A DNA stretch of 64,000 bases from Streptomyces aurantiogriseus (GTDB lineage Bacteria > Actinomycetota > Actinomycetes > Streptomycetales > Streptomycetaceae): contig NZ_BMSX01000010.1 of the NCBI RefSeq assembly GCF_014649375.1, forward strand, positions 62,001 through 126,000, read 5' to 3'. Below the pieces are notes generated by a model. The model saw only the letters and a program-made list of their open reading frames with translations, had not been told where the DNA came from and searched no databases. Of this stretch, positions 35,961 through 47,492 are shown one piece after another; the stretch's first letter is position 1, and each line of letters opens with the position of its first letter. Both the position numbers and the translations under genes were made by a program.

Positions 35961-37154
35961 TCAGCGTCCGATGGCCTCCGGCGCCCCGGGGCCGACGGAG
36001 CGGCCTGCCCCGCCGGCGCCGGAGGACGGGACGTTCCTGCGGCCGGCCGCCGCCGACCCGCGGTGCCTGCGTTCGCCGCGGGTCTCGGCGATCAGCATGT
36101 CGACACAGGCCAGCAGATCCTCTTCGTGTGCGATACGGCGCATGCGCCGGGCGGCGCTGCCGTCGATGAGGGCCGCCTTCGCCAGCGTCCGGACGGTCTG
36201 CCAGTCTCCGTGGGCCTCGAGCGCGGGACGCAGTCGCAGGAGCAGCTTGCGGACGACCTGCGGAGCGGAGGCCTCCCGGCGGGTCTCGGGGTCCACCAGG
36301 GTGCCTTCGAGGCCGGACCGAGCGGCCCGCCATGAGGCGCCGCGCAGCCACTCGTGCCGCCCCTCGCACGCCGGCGCACGGCCCGCCCGAAGCCCCTCTC
36401 GGGCCCCGGTCACCAGGGCGCGGAACAGTCCGGCGATGAGCACGACGGTCTCCGCCCGTGGGCAGGCGTCGCAGATGCGCAGTTCCAGCGTCTGCAGATG
36501 CGCGGAGGGGCGTACGTCGTAGTAGATCATCCCCGCGTCGCTGATGATCCCGGCCCGGACGAGGTCGCGTACCGCGGTGTCGTACTCGGCCGCGTTCGAG
36601 AAGCAGCCGGCCGGGCCGGCGGTGGGCCAACGCTGCCACAGCATGGTGCGCCAGCTCGCGTACCCGGTGTCGGACCCCTGCCAGTACGGCGAGCTGGCGG
36701 AGACCGCCAGGAGCACGGGCAGCCAGGGAGAGACCGCGCACATCACCCGGACCGCCGTGTCGCGGTCGGGTACGTCCACATGGACCTGGGCGCCGCAGAT
36801 GAGCTGCTCGTCGGCGACCCTGCGGTACTCCTCGGTCATGTGGCGGTAGCGCGCGTCGGCGGTGGGGGGCGCGAAGACCGCGGGCGCCAGCGGTGCCGTC
36901 CCCGCGGCCACCACCGCCAGCCCCAGCGAGGAGGCTACCGCGTCGAGCCGCCGTCGCGTTCTGGTGAGGTCTGCGTACAGGTCGTCCAGGGACGTGTGCA
37001 CCCCGCTGTTCGACTCCACGGTGGACTGGTGCAGTTCGGTCGTGAAGGTCCGCCGGGGAAGCCGTCGCAGGACCGGATCGGCGCGCGGCACGAGCAGCCC
37101 GCTCTCCACCTCCAGAACGTGGAACTCCTCTTCCACTCCGATACGAACGCTCAC
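35961..37154 (-). CDS. YbdK-type carboxylate-amine ligase (glutamate-cysteine ligase family 2)
   Basis: ATP-dependent ligase of 397 residues that joins glutamate to an amine such as cysteine. The opening SVRIGVEEEFHVLE carries the acidic metal-binding motif; HQSTVESNSGVH, CGAQVHVDVPD and ASSPYWQG are family hallmarks. The start is taken as GTG at 37154 with TAGGA six bases upstream; another GTG at 37160 directly abuts that site. The C-terminal 35 residues are Gly/Arg-rich and variable. In actinomycetes, relatives exist beside EgtA-type enzymes; the true acceptor is unknown. Confidence 0.88.
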   Translation of the reverse strand: MSVRIGVEEEFHVLEVESGLLVPRADPVLRRLPRRTFTTELHQSTVESNSGVHTSLDDLYADLTRTRRRLDAVASSLGLAVVAAGTAPLAPAVFAPPTADARYRHMTEEYRRVADEQLICGAQVHVDVPDRDTAVRVMCAVSPWLPVLLAVSASSPYWQGSDTGYASWRTMLWQRWPTAGPAGCFSNAAEYDTAVRDLVRAGIISDAGMIYYDVRPSAHLQTLELRICDACPRAETVVLIAGLFRALVTGAREGLRAGRAPACEGRHEWLRGASWRAARSGLEGTLVDPETRREASAPQVVRKLLLRLRPALEAHGDWQTVRTLAKAALIDGSAARRMRRIAHEEDLLACVDMLIAETRGERRHRGSAAAGRRNVPSSGAGGAGRSVGPGAPEAIGR

Positions 37155-37361
37155 GCTCACTCCTAGAGGTCATGTCGGACGCCCGTCCGCCCCAGGGGTA
37201 CGGCCCTTCACCGGCGGCTGCGGCGGCGTGTGGTGACCCCCGAGTTCCCAGGACACCGGCGCGGAAGCACAGCGACGCCCATGTGGCGTGGGCACCCCTC
37301 AGATGAGCAGACTCAGCGTCTCGCGACACCGGGGGCGTCGACGGGGGAACCTGGACTCAGG

Positions 37362-38063
37362 ATGCGGATCGTCTGTGTCGTTGCCGTCCTGGCCGCCGTG
37401 AACCTGCTCAACAACTGGCTCGCGCGTGGCCCCTACGCGTACGTGCTCATCTGTGTGACCGCCACGGCCGTCCTTCTGCTGATCGCCCGCTGGGACGGTC
37501 TCACCCGGGCCGATCTGGGGCTCGACGCGGCGGGGGTGCGCCAGGGGCTGCGGTGGCTGCCCGTCCTGGCCGGTGCTGTCCTCGTCGTCCTCCTGGCCCT
37601 CCTCGCCTTCCCGGCCGGCCGGGAAGCCTTCCGCGATGCCAGGGCTCTCGACCTGTCCGTGGGGCAGTTGCTGTGGCGGGTGCTGGTGCGGGTGCCGTTC
37701 GGCACCGTGCTGCTGGAGGAGACGGCCTTCCGCGGTGTGCTGTGGGCCATGATCCGGCGCCGGCGCGGAACGGCGTGGGCCACCACCGTCTCCTCGCTGC
37801 TGTTCGGACTGTGGCACCTGCTGCCCTCTCGCGGGCTGGGCCGCTCCAACGCCGCCGTCGCGACGGTCTTCGGCAGCGGCTCGGCGGACGTGACGCCGAT
37901 CGTCATGGGTGCCGTCGTGGCCATGGTCGCCGCCGGGGTGGTGCTGTGCGAGCTGCGGCGCCGCTCCGGCAGCCTGCTGGCGCCCGCGGCACTGCACTGG
38001 GCGATCAACGGTTTCGGCTACGCGCTGGCCTGGGCGACACCCCGGTGGTGGCCCTCGGCCTGA
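37362..38063 (+). CDS. CPBP-family intramembrane metalloprotease
   Basis: Membrane protein of about 233 residues with about six spans. The three CPBP motifs are present: EETAFRG (Glu119, Glu120, Arg124), FGLWHLLPS and HWAINGFGYA. The family includes the Rce1 CAAX protease and bacterial proteins of mostly unknown substrate. ATG at 37362 starts just before the first span; a longer frame reaching 37230 adds a polar stretch without coding character. Confidence 0.85.
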   Translation: MRIVCVVAVLAAVNLLNNWLARGPYAYVLICVTATAVLLLIARWDGLTRADLGLDAAGVRQGLRWLPVLAGAVLVVLLALLAFPAGREAFRDARALDLSVGQLLWRVLVRVPFGTVLLEETAFRGVLWAMIRRRRGTAWATTVSSLLFGLWHLLPSRGLGRSNAAVATVFGSGSADVTPIVMGAVVAMVAAGVVLCELRRRSGSLLAPAALHWAINGFGYALAWATPRWWPSA

Positions 38064-38283
38064 ACCTCCGGCAGCCGGTCCACGGCACCCGAGGCAGCGC
38101 GGACGAGATGGCGTGCGTGACGACGGCCGCGATGTCCTCGCCGGGCGGCTCGCGCGGAGTGAACCAACGATTCCTGAGCCGCGCGGGCGGCACGATCCCG
38201 AACGAACCCGGCCGCGCGACGAGCATCCGGTCCGTTCGACAGCAGACCCTGCCGCCCGCGTGGACACCGCGGTGCGGGGCCGT

Positions 38284-38766
38284 TCAGCCCGCGACCAGCG
38301 TGATCTCCTGCTCCTGCGTCACGCGCACGGCGGGCAGGGGCAGGATGCCCTGGGCCCGGAGTTCCACCAGCGTGGTCTTGACGCGGGCCGAGCCGGGCCC
38401 CAGCGCGCCGGAGGCGACGTGACCCGTGTTCACCCAGCGGTGCTCGGCGCCGTCGCACACCGCCCGGGCGCCGCTGATGCCGCGCCACAGGGTCGGGGGG
38501 TTCTGCGCGACGGTGGAGCTGACGAAGACGGGACTCGTGCCGTCGAGGCAGCGGTAGGTACCGGAGAGGGTGACGGTGCCGTCGGCGGCGATACGGCCGG
38601 TGGGGTCGACGGTGACGGTCTCGTCCGGGGCGGCGGTGGCGGTCGCGCCCGGGGCGGTGGTGACGGTCTCGTTCGGGTCGGGGGTGGCCTCGGTCACCGC
38701 CGGGGTGGCCAGCACGACGAGCAGGGCGGCACCGGCGGCCGTGGTCAGGGCAGGGCGCAACGACAT
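38284..38766 (-). CDS. Secreted DUF6299-type protein
   Basis: A 160-residue exported protein. A signal peptide (MSLRPALTTAAGAALLVVLA, cleavage near residue 27) is followed by a Thr/Asp/Pro-rich linker, then a compact domain (VDPTGRIAADGTVTLSGTYRCL, later AVCDGAEHRWVNTGH) with two cysteines likely forming a disulfide. The domain resembles DUF6299, known from streptomycetes; no function is established. ATG at 38766 has AGGAGG upstream. Confidence 0.82.
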   Translation of the reverse strand: MSLRPALTTAAGAALLVVLATPAVTEATPDPNETVTTAPGATATAAPDETVTVDPTGRIAADGTVTLSGTYRCLDGTSPVFVSSTVAQNPPTLWRGISGARAVCDGAEHRWVNTGHVASGALGPGSARVKTTLVELRAQGILPLPAVRVTQEQEITLVAG

Positions 38767-38995
38767 GGAAGGACCTCCTCTTGTGGGGCTTCCACTGGTA
38801 CCTGGCGGCCATGCCCGGGCCGCTGATCGTCACCCCTTCGATGGCGAGTCCGCACCGGGCGTCGGCGAACGGTCGTGGAGTTGTCCTGGTGCTGTCACGG
38901 TCCGCTGCACCCTCTGGTGGCGGCGTCCGGATGGGCGCATGGTCGGTCCACGGGGCCCACCGAAGGGGCCGGCCCCACCGACGTGGAGGTGCGCC

Positions 38996-39184
38996 ATGTG
39001 TGACCACCAGTCCCCCAGCCCCGCCGTCGGCGCCGCGCACGTCGTCGCCGCCCACCCCGAGCAGGGCTGGAGCCTGCTGTGCGACGGCACGATCGTCTTC
39101 GACGACTCCGGCGAGCTGCTGCCCGACGGCCGGGTCGTGGCCCCGCACCGGGTGAGCGTGGACCGGCTGGCCGTCGCCGCCTGA
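38996..39184 (+). CDS. DUF5999 small protein
   Basis: A 62-residue protein: MCDHQSPSP, then HPEQGWSLLCDGTIVFDDSG and ELLPDGRVVAPHR. This is the DUF5999 pattern, a short family common in Streptomyces with unknown role. Two Cys (positions 2 and 29) and His residues could bind a metal. ATG at 38996 follows GGAGG. The stop lies directly against the convergent RidA gene (no gap). Confidence 0.85.
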   Translation: MCDHQSPSPAVGAAHVVAAHPEQGWSLLCDGTIVFDDSGELLPDGRVVAPHRVSVDRLAVAA

Positions 39185-39586
39185 TCAGTCCCCGAGGACC
39201 GCGAAGCCGTCGAGTTCGACGAGGGCGGCCTCGTCCCACAGACGTACGATCCCGATGACCGCCATCGCCGGGTAGTCCCGGCCCGCCGACTCCCGCCAGA
39301 GGCGACCGAGTTCGGATGCGCAGGCGCGGTACGCGGCGACGTCCGTGACGTACACCGTGACGCGCGCCAGGTCCGCGGCCGTGCCGCCGGCCGCCCCGAG
39401 CGCGGCCAGCAGATTGGCGAGCGCCCGCTCGAACTGCTCCGGCAGCGTCTCCCCGACCACCTTCCCGTCGGTGTCGAGCGCGGTCTGGCCGGCCAGGAAC
39501 ACCACCCGGGAGCCGGTGGCGACGACCGCGTGCGAGAAGCCGGCCGGCGGGGACAGCTCGGGCGGGTTGACGCGTTCGACGGTCAT
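39185..39586 (-). CDS. RidA-family enamine/imine deaminase-like protein
   Basis: A 133-residue trimer-type fold. RidA proteins hydrolyse reactive enamines and imines. The pattern VVFLAGQTALDTDGKVVG, then RVTVYVTDVAAY and PAMAVIGIVRLW fits the wider Rid group; the canonical Arg in ARS is replaced (PAM), while an Arg lies six residues later, so it is not the archetypal subfamily. ATG at 39586 overlaps the acyl-CoA dehydrogenase stop (ATGA). In this cluster it could hydrolyse the ring enamine left after aminobenzoyl-CoA reduction (inference). Confidence 0.88.
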   Translation of the reverse strand: MTVERVNPPELSPPAGFSHAVVATGSRVVFLAGQTALDTDGKVVGETLPEQFERALANLLAALGAAGGTAADLARVTVYVTDVAAYRACASELGRLWRESAGRDYPAMAVIGIVRLWDEAALVELDGFAVLGD

Positions 39587-40770
39587 CGCACGGCCTCCAT
39601 GTCCGCGCTCGTTTCCTGCGACTCCTTGTACGACTCCTTATCCGGCTCCCTATCCGACTCCTTGTACAACTCCTTGGCGATGATGCCGCGTTGGACTTCG
39701 CTCGCCCCCTCGTAGATGCGGGGCGCCCGCACCTCGCGGTAGAGGTGCTCCAGCAGGTGACCCCGTTGCAGCGCCCGTGCTCCGTGCAGTTGGACGGCCG
39801 CGTCGACGACGTACTGCGCCGTCTCCGTGGCGAGCAGCTTGGCCATCGCGGCGCGGCGCGGGACGTCGGGGGTGCCGGTGTCGTACGCCGTCGCCGCCGC
39901 GTAGACCATCAGGCGGGCCGCCTCCGTGCGCAGAGCCATCTCGGCGACCTGGTGGGCCACTGTCTGGAGGTCCCTCAACTTGCCGCCGAAAGCGTCCCGT
40001 CGGGAGGTGTGGGCGAGGGTGGCGTCCAGGGCGGCCTGGGCCATGCCGACCGCGAACGCGCCGACGCTGGGCCGGAAGAGGTTGAGGGTGGACATGGCCA
40101 CGCGGAAGCCGTGGTCCGGCTCGCCGAGCACGTCGTCCCGCGTGACCGGGACGGCGTCGAAGGCGAGGGCGCCGACGGGGTGCGGAGCGAGCAGGTCGAG
40201 GGCGGAGCCGGTGAGGCCGGGGCGGTCGGCGGGGAGCAGGAAGGCGGTGACACCCCGGGCGCCGGCGCCGGGCGTGGTGCGGGCGAACACGGTGTAGACG
40301 TCGGCCTCGGGGGCGTTGGAGATCCAGCACTTCTCGCCGGTCAGGCGCCAGCCGTGCGGCCCGTCGCGCTCGGCCGCCAGGGACAGGGCCGCCGCGTCCG
40401 AGCCCGCGCCCGGCTCGCTGAGCGCGAAGGCGGCCACCGCGCCGCCGTCGGTGACGCTGGGCAGCCAGCGCTCCCGCTGGGCGGGGGTGCCGTGCGCGTG
40501 GACGGGGTGCGCCCCGAGTCCTTGCAGGGCGAGCGCGGTCTCCGCCTCCGTGCAGGCGTACGCGAGGGACTCGCGCATCAGGCAGAGGTCGACGGCGCCG
40601 GAGGTGAACAGGCGGGAGAGCAGACCGAGTCGGCCGAGTTCGGCGACGAGCGGGCGGTTGACGCGGCCCGGTTCGCCCTGGTCCGCGAGCGGGCGCAGCC
40701 GGTCGGCGGCCAGCCCGCGCAGTTCGGCGCACCAGGCGGTCTGCTCCGGTTCGAGTGAGAATGCGGGCAT
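39583..40770 (-). CDS. Acyl-CoA dehydrogenase
   Basis: FAD enzyme of 395 residues that introduces an alpha-beta double bond in an acyl-CoA. FAD and substrate motifs are visible: FALSEPGAGSDAA, WRLTGEKCWISNA and the C-terminal RIYEGASEVQRGIIAKEL, whose Glu is the usual catalytic base position. The tail after it contains three near-repeats of KES (KESDREPDKESYKESQE), an unusual charged extension. First gene of a divergent arm; coupled to RidA. The substrate is probably a ring-derived acyl-CoA. Confidence 0.9.
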   Translation of the reverse strand: MPAFSLEPEQTAWCAELRGLAADRLRPLADQGEPGRVNRPLVAELGRLGLLSRLFTSGAVDLCLMRESLAYACTEAETALALQGLGAHPVHAHGTPAQRERWLPSVTDGGAVAAFALSEPGAGSDAAALSLAAERDGPHGWRLTGEKCWISNAPEADVYTVFARTTPGAGARGVTAFLLPADRPGLTGSALDLLAPHPVGALAFDAVPVTRDDVLGEPDHGFRVAMSTLNLFRPSVGAFAVGMAQAALDATLAHTSRRDAFGGKLRDLQTVAHQVAEMALRTEAARLMVYAAATAYDTGTPDVPRRAAMAKLLATETAQYVVDAAVQLHGARALQRGHLLEHLYREVRAPRIYEGASEVQRGIIAKELYKESDREPDKESYKESQETSADMEAVR

Positions 40771-40850
40771 CGCCGGGCCCCTCTCTCCGATGGCCTCCGC
40801 CGGGCCTCCCTCTGACCTTCCCCGGCCTCCCTCGACCGTATAGCGAACTG

Positions 40851-40878
40851 TTGACTGCCGTCACCAAGACGATACGCT
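40851..40878 (+). promoter_or_regulatory. Candidate promoter of the CoA-ligase gene
   Basis: TTGACT (40851-40856), 16-base spacer, TACGCT (40873-40878), 73 bases before the ATG. The 181-base space is shared with the divergent acyl-CoA dehydrogenase and probably also binds PaaX. Confidence 0.45.
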
Positions 40879-40951
40879 CGGTGGGCGAGCCCACCACGAC
40901 GCCCGTCACGGCGCCCGGAAGGCGCCCACCAAGGCAAGGGGGCGACCCGCC

Positions 40952-42574
40952 ATGAACGTCTCGGCCCACGTCGACACCTTCGCGCGCGACCATCTCCCGC
41001 CGCCCGGCCAGTGGCCCGAGCTCCCCTTGGACCTGCCGGAGCTGCGCTACCCCCAACGGCTGAACTGTGCCGCCGAACTCCTCACCGGCCCCGCCCCGGA
41101 CCGGCCCGTCTTCCACACCCCCACCGGCCCGGCCTGGACGTACGGCGAGCTGCGCGCCCGCGTCGACCGGCTGGCGCATCTGCTCACCGGTGACCTCGGG
41201 GTCGTCCCGGGCAACCGGGTGCTGCTGCGCGGGCCGACCACGCCCTGGCTCGCGGCCTGCTGGCTGGCGGTGCTCAAGGCGGGCGGGATCGCGGTCACCG
41301 TGCTGGCCCAGCAGCGCCCGCAGGAGCTGCGCACGATGGGCGAGATCGCCCGGGTGCAGCACGCCCTGTGCGACATCCGGGCCGTCGACGACCTCGCCAA
41401 GGCGGACATCCCGGGGCTGCGGATCACGACGTACGGCGGTGACGCCCCCGACGACCTGCTGCGCCGGCCGGCGCCGGACACGCCGTACCGGGCGGTGGAC
41501 ACCGCCGCCGACGACGTGGCGCTGATCGCCTTCACCTCCGGCACCACCGGACGGCCCAAGGGGTGCCTGCACTTCCACCGGGATGTGCTCGCCATAGCCG
41601 ACACCTTCTCCAAGCATGTGCTCCGGCCCCATGAGGACGATGTCTTCGCCGGCAGTCCCCCGCTCGGCTTCACCTTCGGCCTCGGCGGGCTGCTGGTCTT
41701 CCCGATGCGGGCCGGGGCGAGCGCGCTGCTGCTCGAACAGGCAGGCCCCCAGCAACTGCCGCCCGCGATCGCCGGGCACCGGGTGTCCGTGCTGTTCACC
41801 GCGCCGACCGCCTACCGCGCGATGCTCGACCACCTCGGCGGACACGACCTCTCCTCGCTGCGCCGCTGTGTGTCGGCCGGCGAGAACCTGCCCGCGGCCA
41901 CCTGGCGGGCCTGGCACGAGCGGACCGGGCTGCGTCTGATCAACGGCATCGGGGCCACCGAGCTGCTGCACATCTTCATCTCCGCGGCCGACGAGCAGAT
42001 CCGGCCCGGCACGACGGGCGTCCCCGTCCCCGGCTGGCAGGCGCGCGTGCAGGACGAACACGGCGTGCCCGTCCCCGACGGCCGGCCCGGACTGCTCGCC
42101 GTACGCGGCCCGGTCGGCTGCCGCTACCTCGCCGATCCCCGTCAGGGGGAGTACGTCCGCGACGGATGGAACATCACCGGCGACACCTACGTCCGCGAGT
42201 CCGACGGCTATTTCCGGTACGTCGCCCGCGCCGACGACATGATCGTCTCGGCCGGGTACAACATCGCGGGCCCCGAGGTCGAGGATGCGCTGCTGCGGCA
42301 CCCGGACGTCGTCGAGGCGGCGGTCGTCGGCCGGCCCGACGAGGCGCGGGGTCAGGTCGTCGTGGCGTTCGCCGTGGTGCGGGCGGGGGCGCGGCGCGAC
42401 GCGGAGGCGCTGCGGGCCTTCGTCAAGGAGGAGCTGGCGCCGTACAAGTGTCCGCGCGAGATCGTCTTCCTGGACGCGCTGCCGCGCACCGCGACCGGCA
42501 AACTGCAGCGGTTCAGGCTGCGTTCCTCTGGTTACACGATGGTGACCAGCACTGATGCCGACGACTTAAGATGA
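40952..42574 (+). CDS. Benzoate/2-aminobenzoate-type CoA ligase
   Basis: AMP-forming acyl-CoA synthetase of 540 residues. It activates an aromatic acid with ATP and CoA. Signatures: FTSGTTGRPKGCLHFH, NGIGATELLHIF, the hinge GDTYVRESDGYFRYVARADD and the C-terminal lysine in PRTATGKLQRF. The short LHF-R loop and GATELLHIF favour the benzoate-CoA ligase group. ATG at 40952 follows AAGGGGG. Its 3' end overlaps the PaaX start (ATGA). The aminobenzoate preference is inferred from the monooxygenase beside it. Confidence 0.88.
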   Translation: MNVSAHVDTFARDHLPPPGQWPELPLDLPELRYPQRLNCAAELLTGPAPDRPVFHTPTGPAWTYGELRARVDRLAHLLTGDLGVVPGNRVLLRGPTTPWLAACWLAVLKAGGIAVTVLAQQRPQELRTMGEIARVQHALCDIRAVDDLAKADIPGLRITTYGGDAPDDLLRRPAPDTPYRAVDTAADDVALIAFTSGTTGRPKGCLHFHRDVLAIADTFSKHVLRPHEDDVFAGSPPLGFTFGLGGLLVFPMRAGASALLLEQAGPQQLPPAIAGHRVSVLFTAPTAYRAMLDHLGGHDLSSLRRCVSAGENLPAATWRAWHERTGLRLINGIGATELLHIFISAADEQIRPGTTGVPVPGWQARVQDEHGVPVPDGRPGLLAVRGPVGCRYLADPRQGEYVRDGWNITGDTYVRESDGYFRYVARADDMIVSAGYNIAGPEVEDALLRHPDVVEAAVVGRPDEARGQVVVAFAVVRAGARRDAEALRAFVKEELAPYKCPREIVFLDALPRTATGKLQRFRLRSSGYTMVTSTDADDLR

Positions 42575-43383
42575 TCATCGTGTCCGACCAGCCCGCACCT
42601 CGGTCTCTCATCGTCACGCTCTACGGCGCGTACGGCCGCTTCGCGCCGGGCCCCGTGCCCGTCGCCGAGCTGATCCGGCTGCTCGCCGCGGTCGGCGTCG
42701 ACGCGCCCTCCGTCCGCTCCTCGGTGTCCCGGCTGAAGCGACGCGGACTGCTGCTGCCGGCCCGCACGGACGAGGGCGCGGCCGGCTACGAACTGTCCAC
42801 GGAGGCACGGCAGTTGATGGAGGACGGCGACCGGCGGATCTACGCCACCGCGCCGCCGGAGGACGAGAGCTGGGTGCTGGCGGTGTTCTCGGTGCCGGAG
42901 TCGGAACGGCAGAAGCGGCATGTGCTGCGCTCCCGGCTGTCCGGCCTGGGCTTCGGCACGGCCGCCCCCGGCGTGTGGATCGCGCCCGCCCGGCTCTACG
43001 AGGAGACCCGCAACACCCTGCGACGGCTGCGCCTCGACCCGTACGTCGACTTCTTCCGCGGCGAGCACCTCGGCTTCGCGCCGACCGTCGAGGCCGTCGC
43101 CCGCTGGTGGGACCTGGCGGCCGTCGCCAAGCAGCACGAGGCGTTCCTCGACCGCCACGCGCGCGTGCTGCAGGCCTGGGAGCGGCGCACGGACACCCCG
43201 CCGGAAGAGGCCTACCGCGACTATCTCCTCGCCCTGGACTCCTGGCGCCACCTCCCCTACGCCGACCCCGGCCTGCCCGCCCGTCTGCTCCCCGAGGGCT
43301 GGCCGGGCACCCGCTCGGCGGCCGTGTTCCAGGGGCTGCACGAGCGGCTGCGGGACGCTGGTGCGGAGTTCGCCGGGGTGTGA
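42571..43383 (+). CDS. PaaX-family transcriptional repressor
   Basis: GntR-like regulator of 270 residues of the PaaX type, which senses aryl-CoA. An N-terminal winged helix (RSLIVTLYGAYGR, then APSVRSSVSRLKRRGLL) is followed by the effector domain (SWVLAVFSVPESERQKRHVL, WIAP, then RDYLLALDSWRHLPYADPGL). Coupled to the ligase by ATGA, so it is made with the enzyme that produces its likely CoA-thioester effector. Probably controls both divergent arms. Confidence 0.92.
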   Translation: MIIVSDQPAPRSLIVTLYGAYGRFAPGPVPVAELIRLLAAVGVDAPSVRSSVSRLKRRGLLLPARTDEGAAGYELSTEARQLMEDGDRRIYATAPPEDESWVLAVFSVPESERQKRHVLRSRLSGLGFGTAAPGVWIAPARLYEETRNTLRRLRLDPYVDFFRGEHLGFAPTVEAVARWWDLAAVAKQHEAFLDRHARVLQAWERRTDTPPEEAYRDYLLALDSWRHLPYADPGLPARLLPEGWPGTRSAAVFQGLHERLRDAGAEFAGV

Positions 43384-43402
43384 GGCGCCGAGGTGTGAGG
43401 TC

Positions 43403-45790
<2,388 letters not shown>

Positions 45791-45792
45791 GG

Positions 45793-46620
45793 TTACCGGC
45801 CCCGCCACTTCGGGGGCCTCTTTTCCGTGAACGCCGCGTGGAACTCGGCATAGTCCTCGCCGTTCATCAACAGGGCCTGTGTGGCTGCGTCGAGTTCCAC
45901 AGCTGCCGCCAAGGGCATGTCCAGCTCGGCCGTGAGCAGGGCCTTCGTCTGGGCGTACGCCAGGGCCGGGCCGTCGGCGAGGCGGCGGGCGAGGCGGTGT
46001 GCGGCCTCGTCCGCCCCGCCGTCCTCGGCCAGCTCGCTGATCAGGCCGATCCGCTCGGCCTCGGGCGCGCGCACCGGTTCGCCGAGCATGAGCAGCCGGG
46101 TGGCGTGGCCGAGGCCGACGACCCGGGGCAGCAGATAGGCGGCGCCCATGTCGCCGCCGGAGAGGCCGACGCGGGTGAAGAGGAAGGCGAAGCGGGCGGT
46201 GGGGTCGGCGACCCGGAAGTCCGCCGCCAGCGCCAGCACCGCGCCCGCCCCGGCCGCGACCCCGTGCACGGCCGCGATCACCGGGAACGGGCACTCCCGT
46301 ACGGCCCGGACGACCTGGCCGGTCATCCGGTTGAAGTCGAGGAGCTGGGCGGTGTCCAGGGCGAGGGTGGCGCCGATGATCTCCTCGACGTCGCCGCCGG
46401 AGCAGAACCCGCGCCCCTCGCCGGCCAGCACCAGGGCGCGCACCGAGCGTTCCCGGGAGAGTTCGGCGAGCAGGTCGCGCAGGTCGGCGTAGGCGCCGAA
46501 GGTGAGCGCGTTGAGTTTCTCGGGGCGGGCGAGGGTGACGGTGGCGATGCCGTCGGTGCGGGTGACGCGGAGGTGGTGCCAGTCGGAGGTGCGGGCGGCG
46601 GAGCCGGTGAAGGGACTCAT
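45793..46620 (-). CDS. Enoyl-CoA hydratase/isomerase
   Basis: Crotonase-fold protein of 275 residues. The oxyanion-hole segments are GEGRGFCSGGDVEE and AAVHGVAAGAGAVLALAADF; the catalytic region is FTRVGLSGGDMGAAYLLPRV. The family hydrates or isomerises enoyl-CoAs, here probably in the ring-opening or beta-oxidation stage. First gene of the minus-strand arm with the monooxygenase. An inverted repeat lies 22-56 bases upstream. Confidence 0.9.
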   Translation of the reverse strand: MSPFTGSAARTSDWHHLRVTRTDGIATVTLARPEKLNALTFGAYADLRDLLAELSRERSVRALVLAGEGRGFCSGGDVEEIIGATLALDTAQLLDFNRMTGQVVRAVRECPFPVIAAVHGVAAGAGAVLALAADFRVADPTARFAFLFTRVGLSGGDMGAAYLLPRVVGLGHATRLLMLGEPVRAPEAERIGLISELAEDGGADEAAHRLARRLADGPALAYAQTKALLTAELDMPLAAAVELDAATQALLMNGEDYAEFHAAFTEKRPPKWRGR

Positions 46621-46641
46621 GAGGGCGGCCTCCTCGACGAG

Positions 46642-46676
46642 CGGTCACTCACGAAGTTATCACCGTTATGTGACCG
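46642..46676. promoter_or_regulatory. Inverted repeat upstream of the enoyl-CoA hydratase gene
   Basis: CGGTCAC (46642-46648) and GTGACCG (46670-46676), 21 bases apart, in the promoter position. Further GTCAC/GTGAC units lie at 46719-46731. A PaaX site is possible, but the arms do not match a consensus I can quote. Confidence 0.4.
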
Positions 46677-46918
46677 TCGTCAGGAGTGCGCGATAGAGCC
46701 GCCGGGTATGCCACGAAGGTGTCACCGCGTGACCGGTCCCCGTCACATGCGTCACCGGTCGTCAATAACGCGGTAACAACGGGATCAGGGGTGCCAGTGG
46801 GGCCGTTGAGCCGGGTAAGCCGACCGGTGACGGGGCCGAAGGGTCCCGTACGGCACCCGCCATGTGCCTCTGCCGACGGCCGCCGTACCATTCCCCAAGT
46901 TGAAAGCAGGACCGCCTG

Positions 46919-47404
46919 ATGTCGAGCACAGGAACCTGCGCCATGAACGGACTCGCCTTGCACGAACGCCCCTCCGCCTCAGCCGCCTCCTGGCGCATCG
47001 CGCTGCCGCACTCCGCCGCGGCCGTGCCGGTGGCCCGCGCACTGGTCCGTACGGCGCTGGCCGAGCTGGAGCACGGGGCGGACTGCGACACGGCGGAGCT
47101 GCTCACCGCCGAGCTGGTGGCGAACGCCGTGGAGCACACCGCGGGGGACGAACCGATCGAGCTGGTGGTGCAGTTGCAGCCGACCGGCTGCCAGGTCGAG
47201 GTGCACGACCCCGACCCGGTGCCGCCCGGCGACCTGACCCGTCCGTCCGGTGAGGAGCCCGACCCCTGGCAGGAGCACGGGCGTGGCCTGCTGCTGATCC
47301 GCGCCCTGAGCTCGTCCTGCGGTCACCGCCCCACGGAGTCCGGCAAGGCGGTGTGGTTCAGGCTGGCTGCGGTTCCGCCGCAGCGGCGTCCGCATCCGGC
47401 GTGA
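46919..47404 (+). CDS. RsbW-like ATP-binding regulatory protein
   Basis: GHKL-type kinase domain of 161 residues, without sensor or H-box. N-box ELVANAVEHTAGDEP, G1-like VEVHDPDPVPPG and GRGLLLIRAL. Streptomyces has dozens of these, acting as anti-sigma or anti-anti-sigma kinases; the target is usually encoded elsewhere. Cys at 7, 55, 73 and 119 are noticeable. ATG at 46919 follows AGGA; ATG at 46943 is an alternative. Stands alone. Confidence 0.87.
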   Translation: MSSTGTCAMNGLALHERPSASAASWRIALPHSAAAVPVARALVRTALAELEHGADCDTAELLTAELVANAVEHTAGDEPIELVVQLQPTGCQVEVHDPDPVPPGDLTRPSGEEPDPWQEHGRGLLLIRALSSSCGHRPTESGKAVWFRLAAVPPQRRPHPA

Positions 47405-47492
47405 CCTGCGCCGGGAGTTCCGGCGCCCGTGGAGGACGTACAGCACGAGGACATAAGGCCTGGTGAGGACCTCTGTTTCTCGCGGGCGAGGG

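Noticed and set aside
37230..37361. N-terminal extension of the CPBP protease
   Set aside because: Polar and low-complexity, while the first membrane span starts right after the ATG at 37362.
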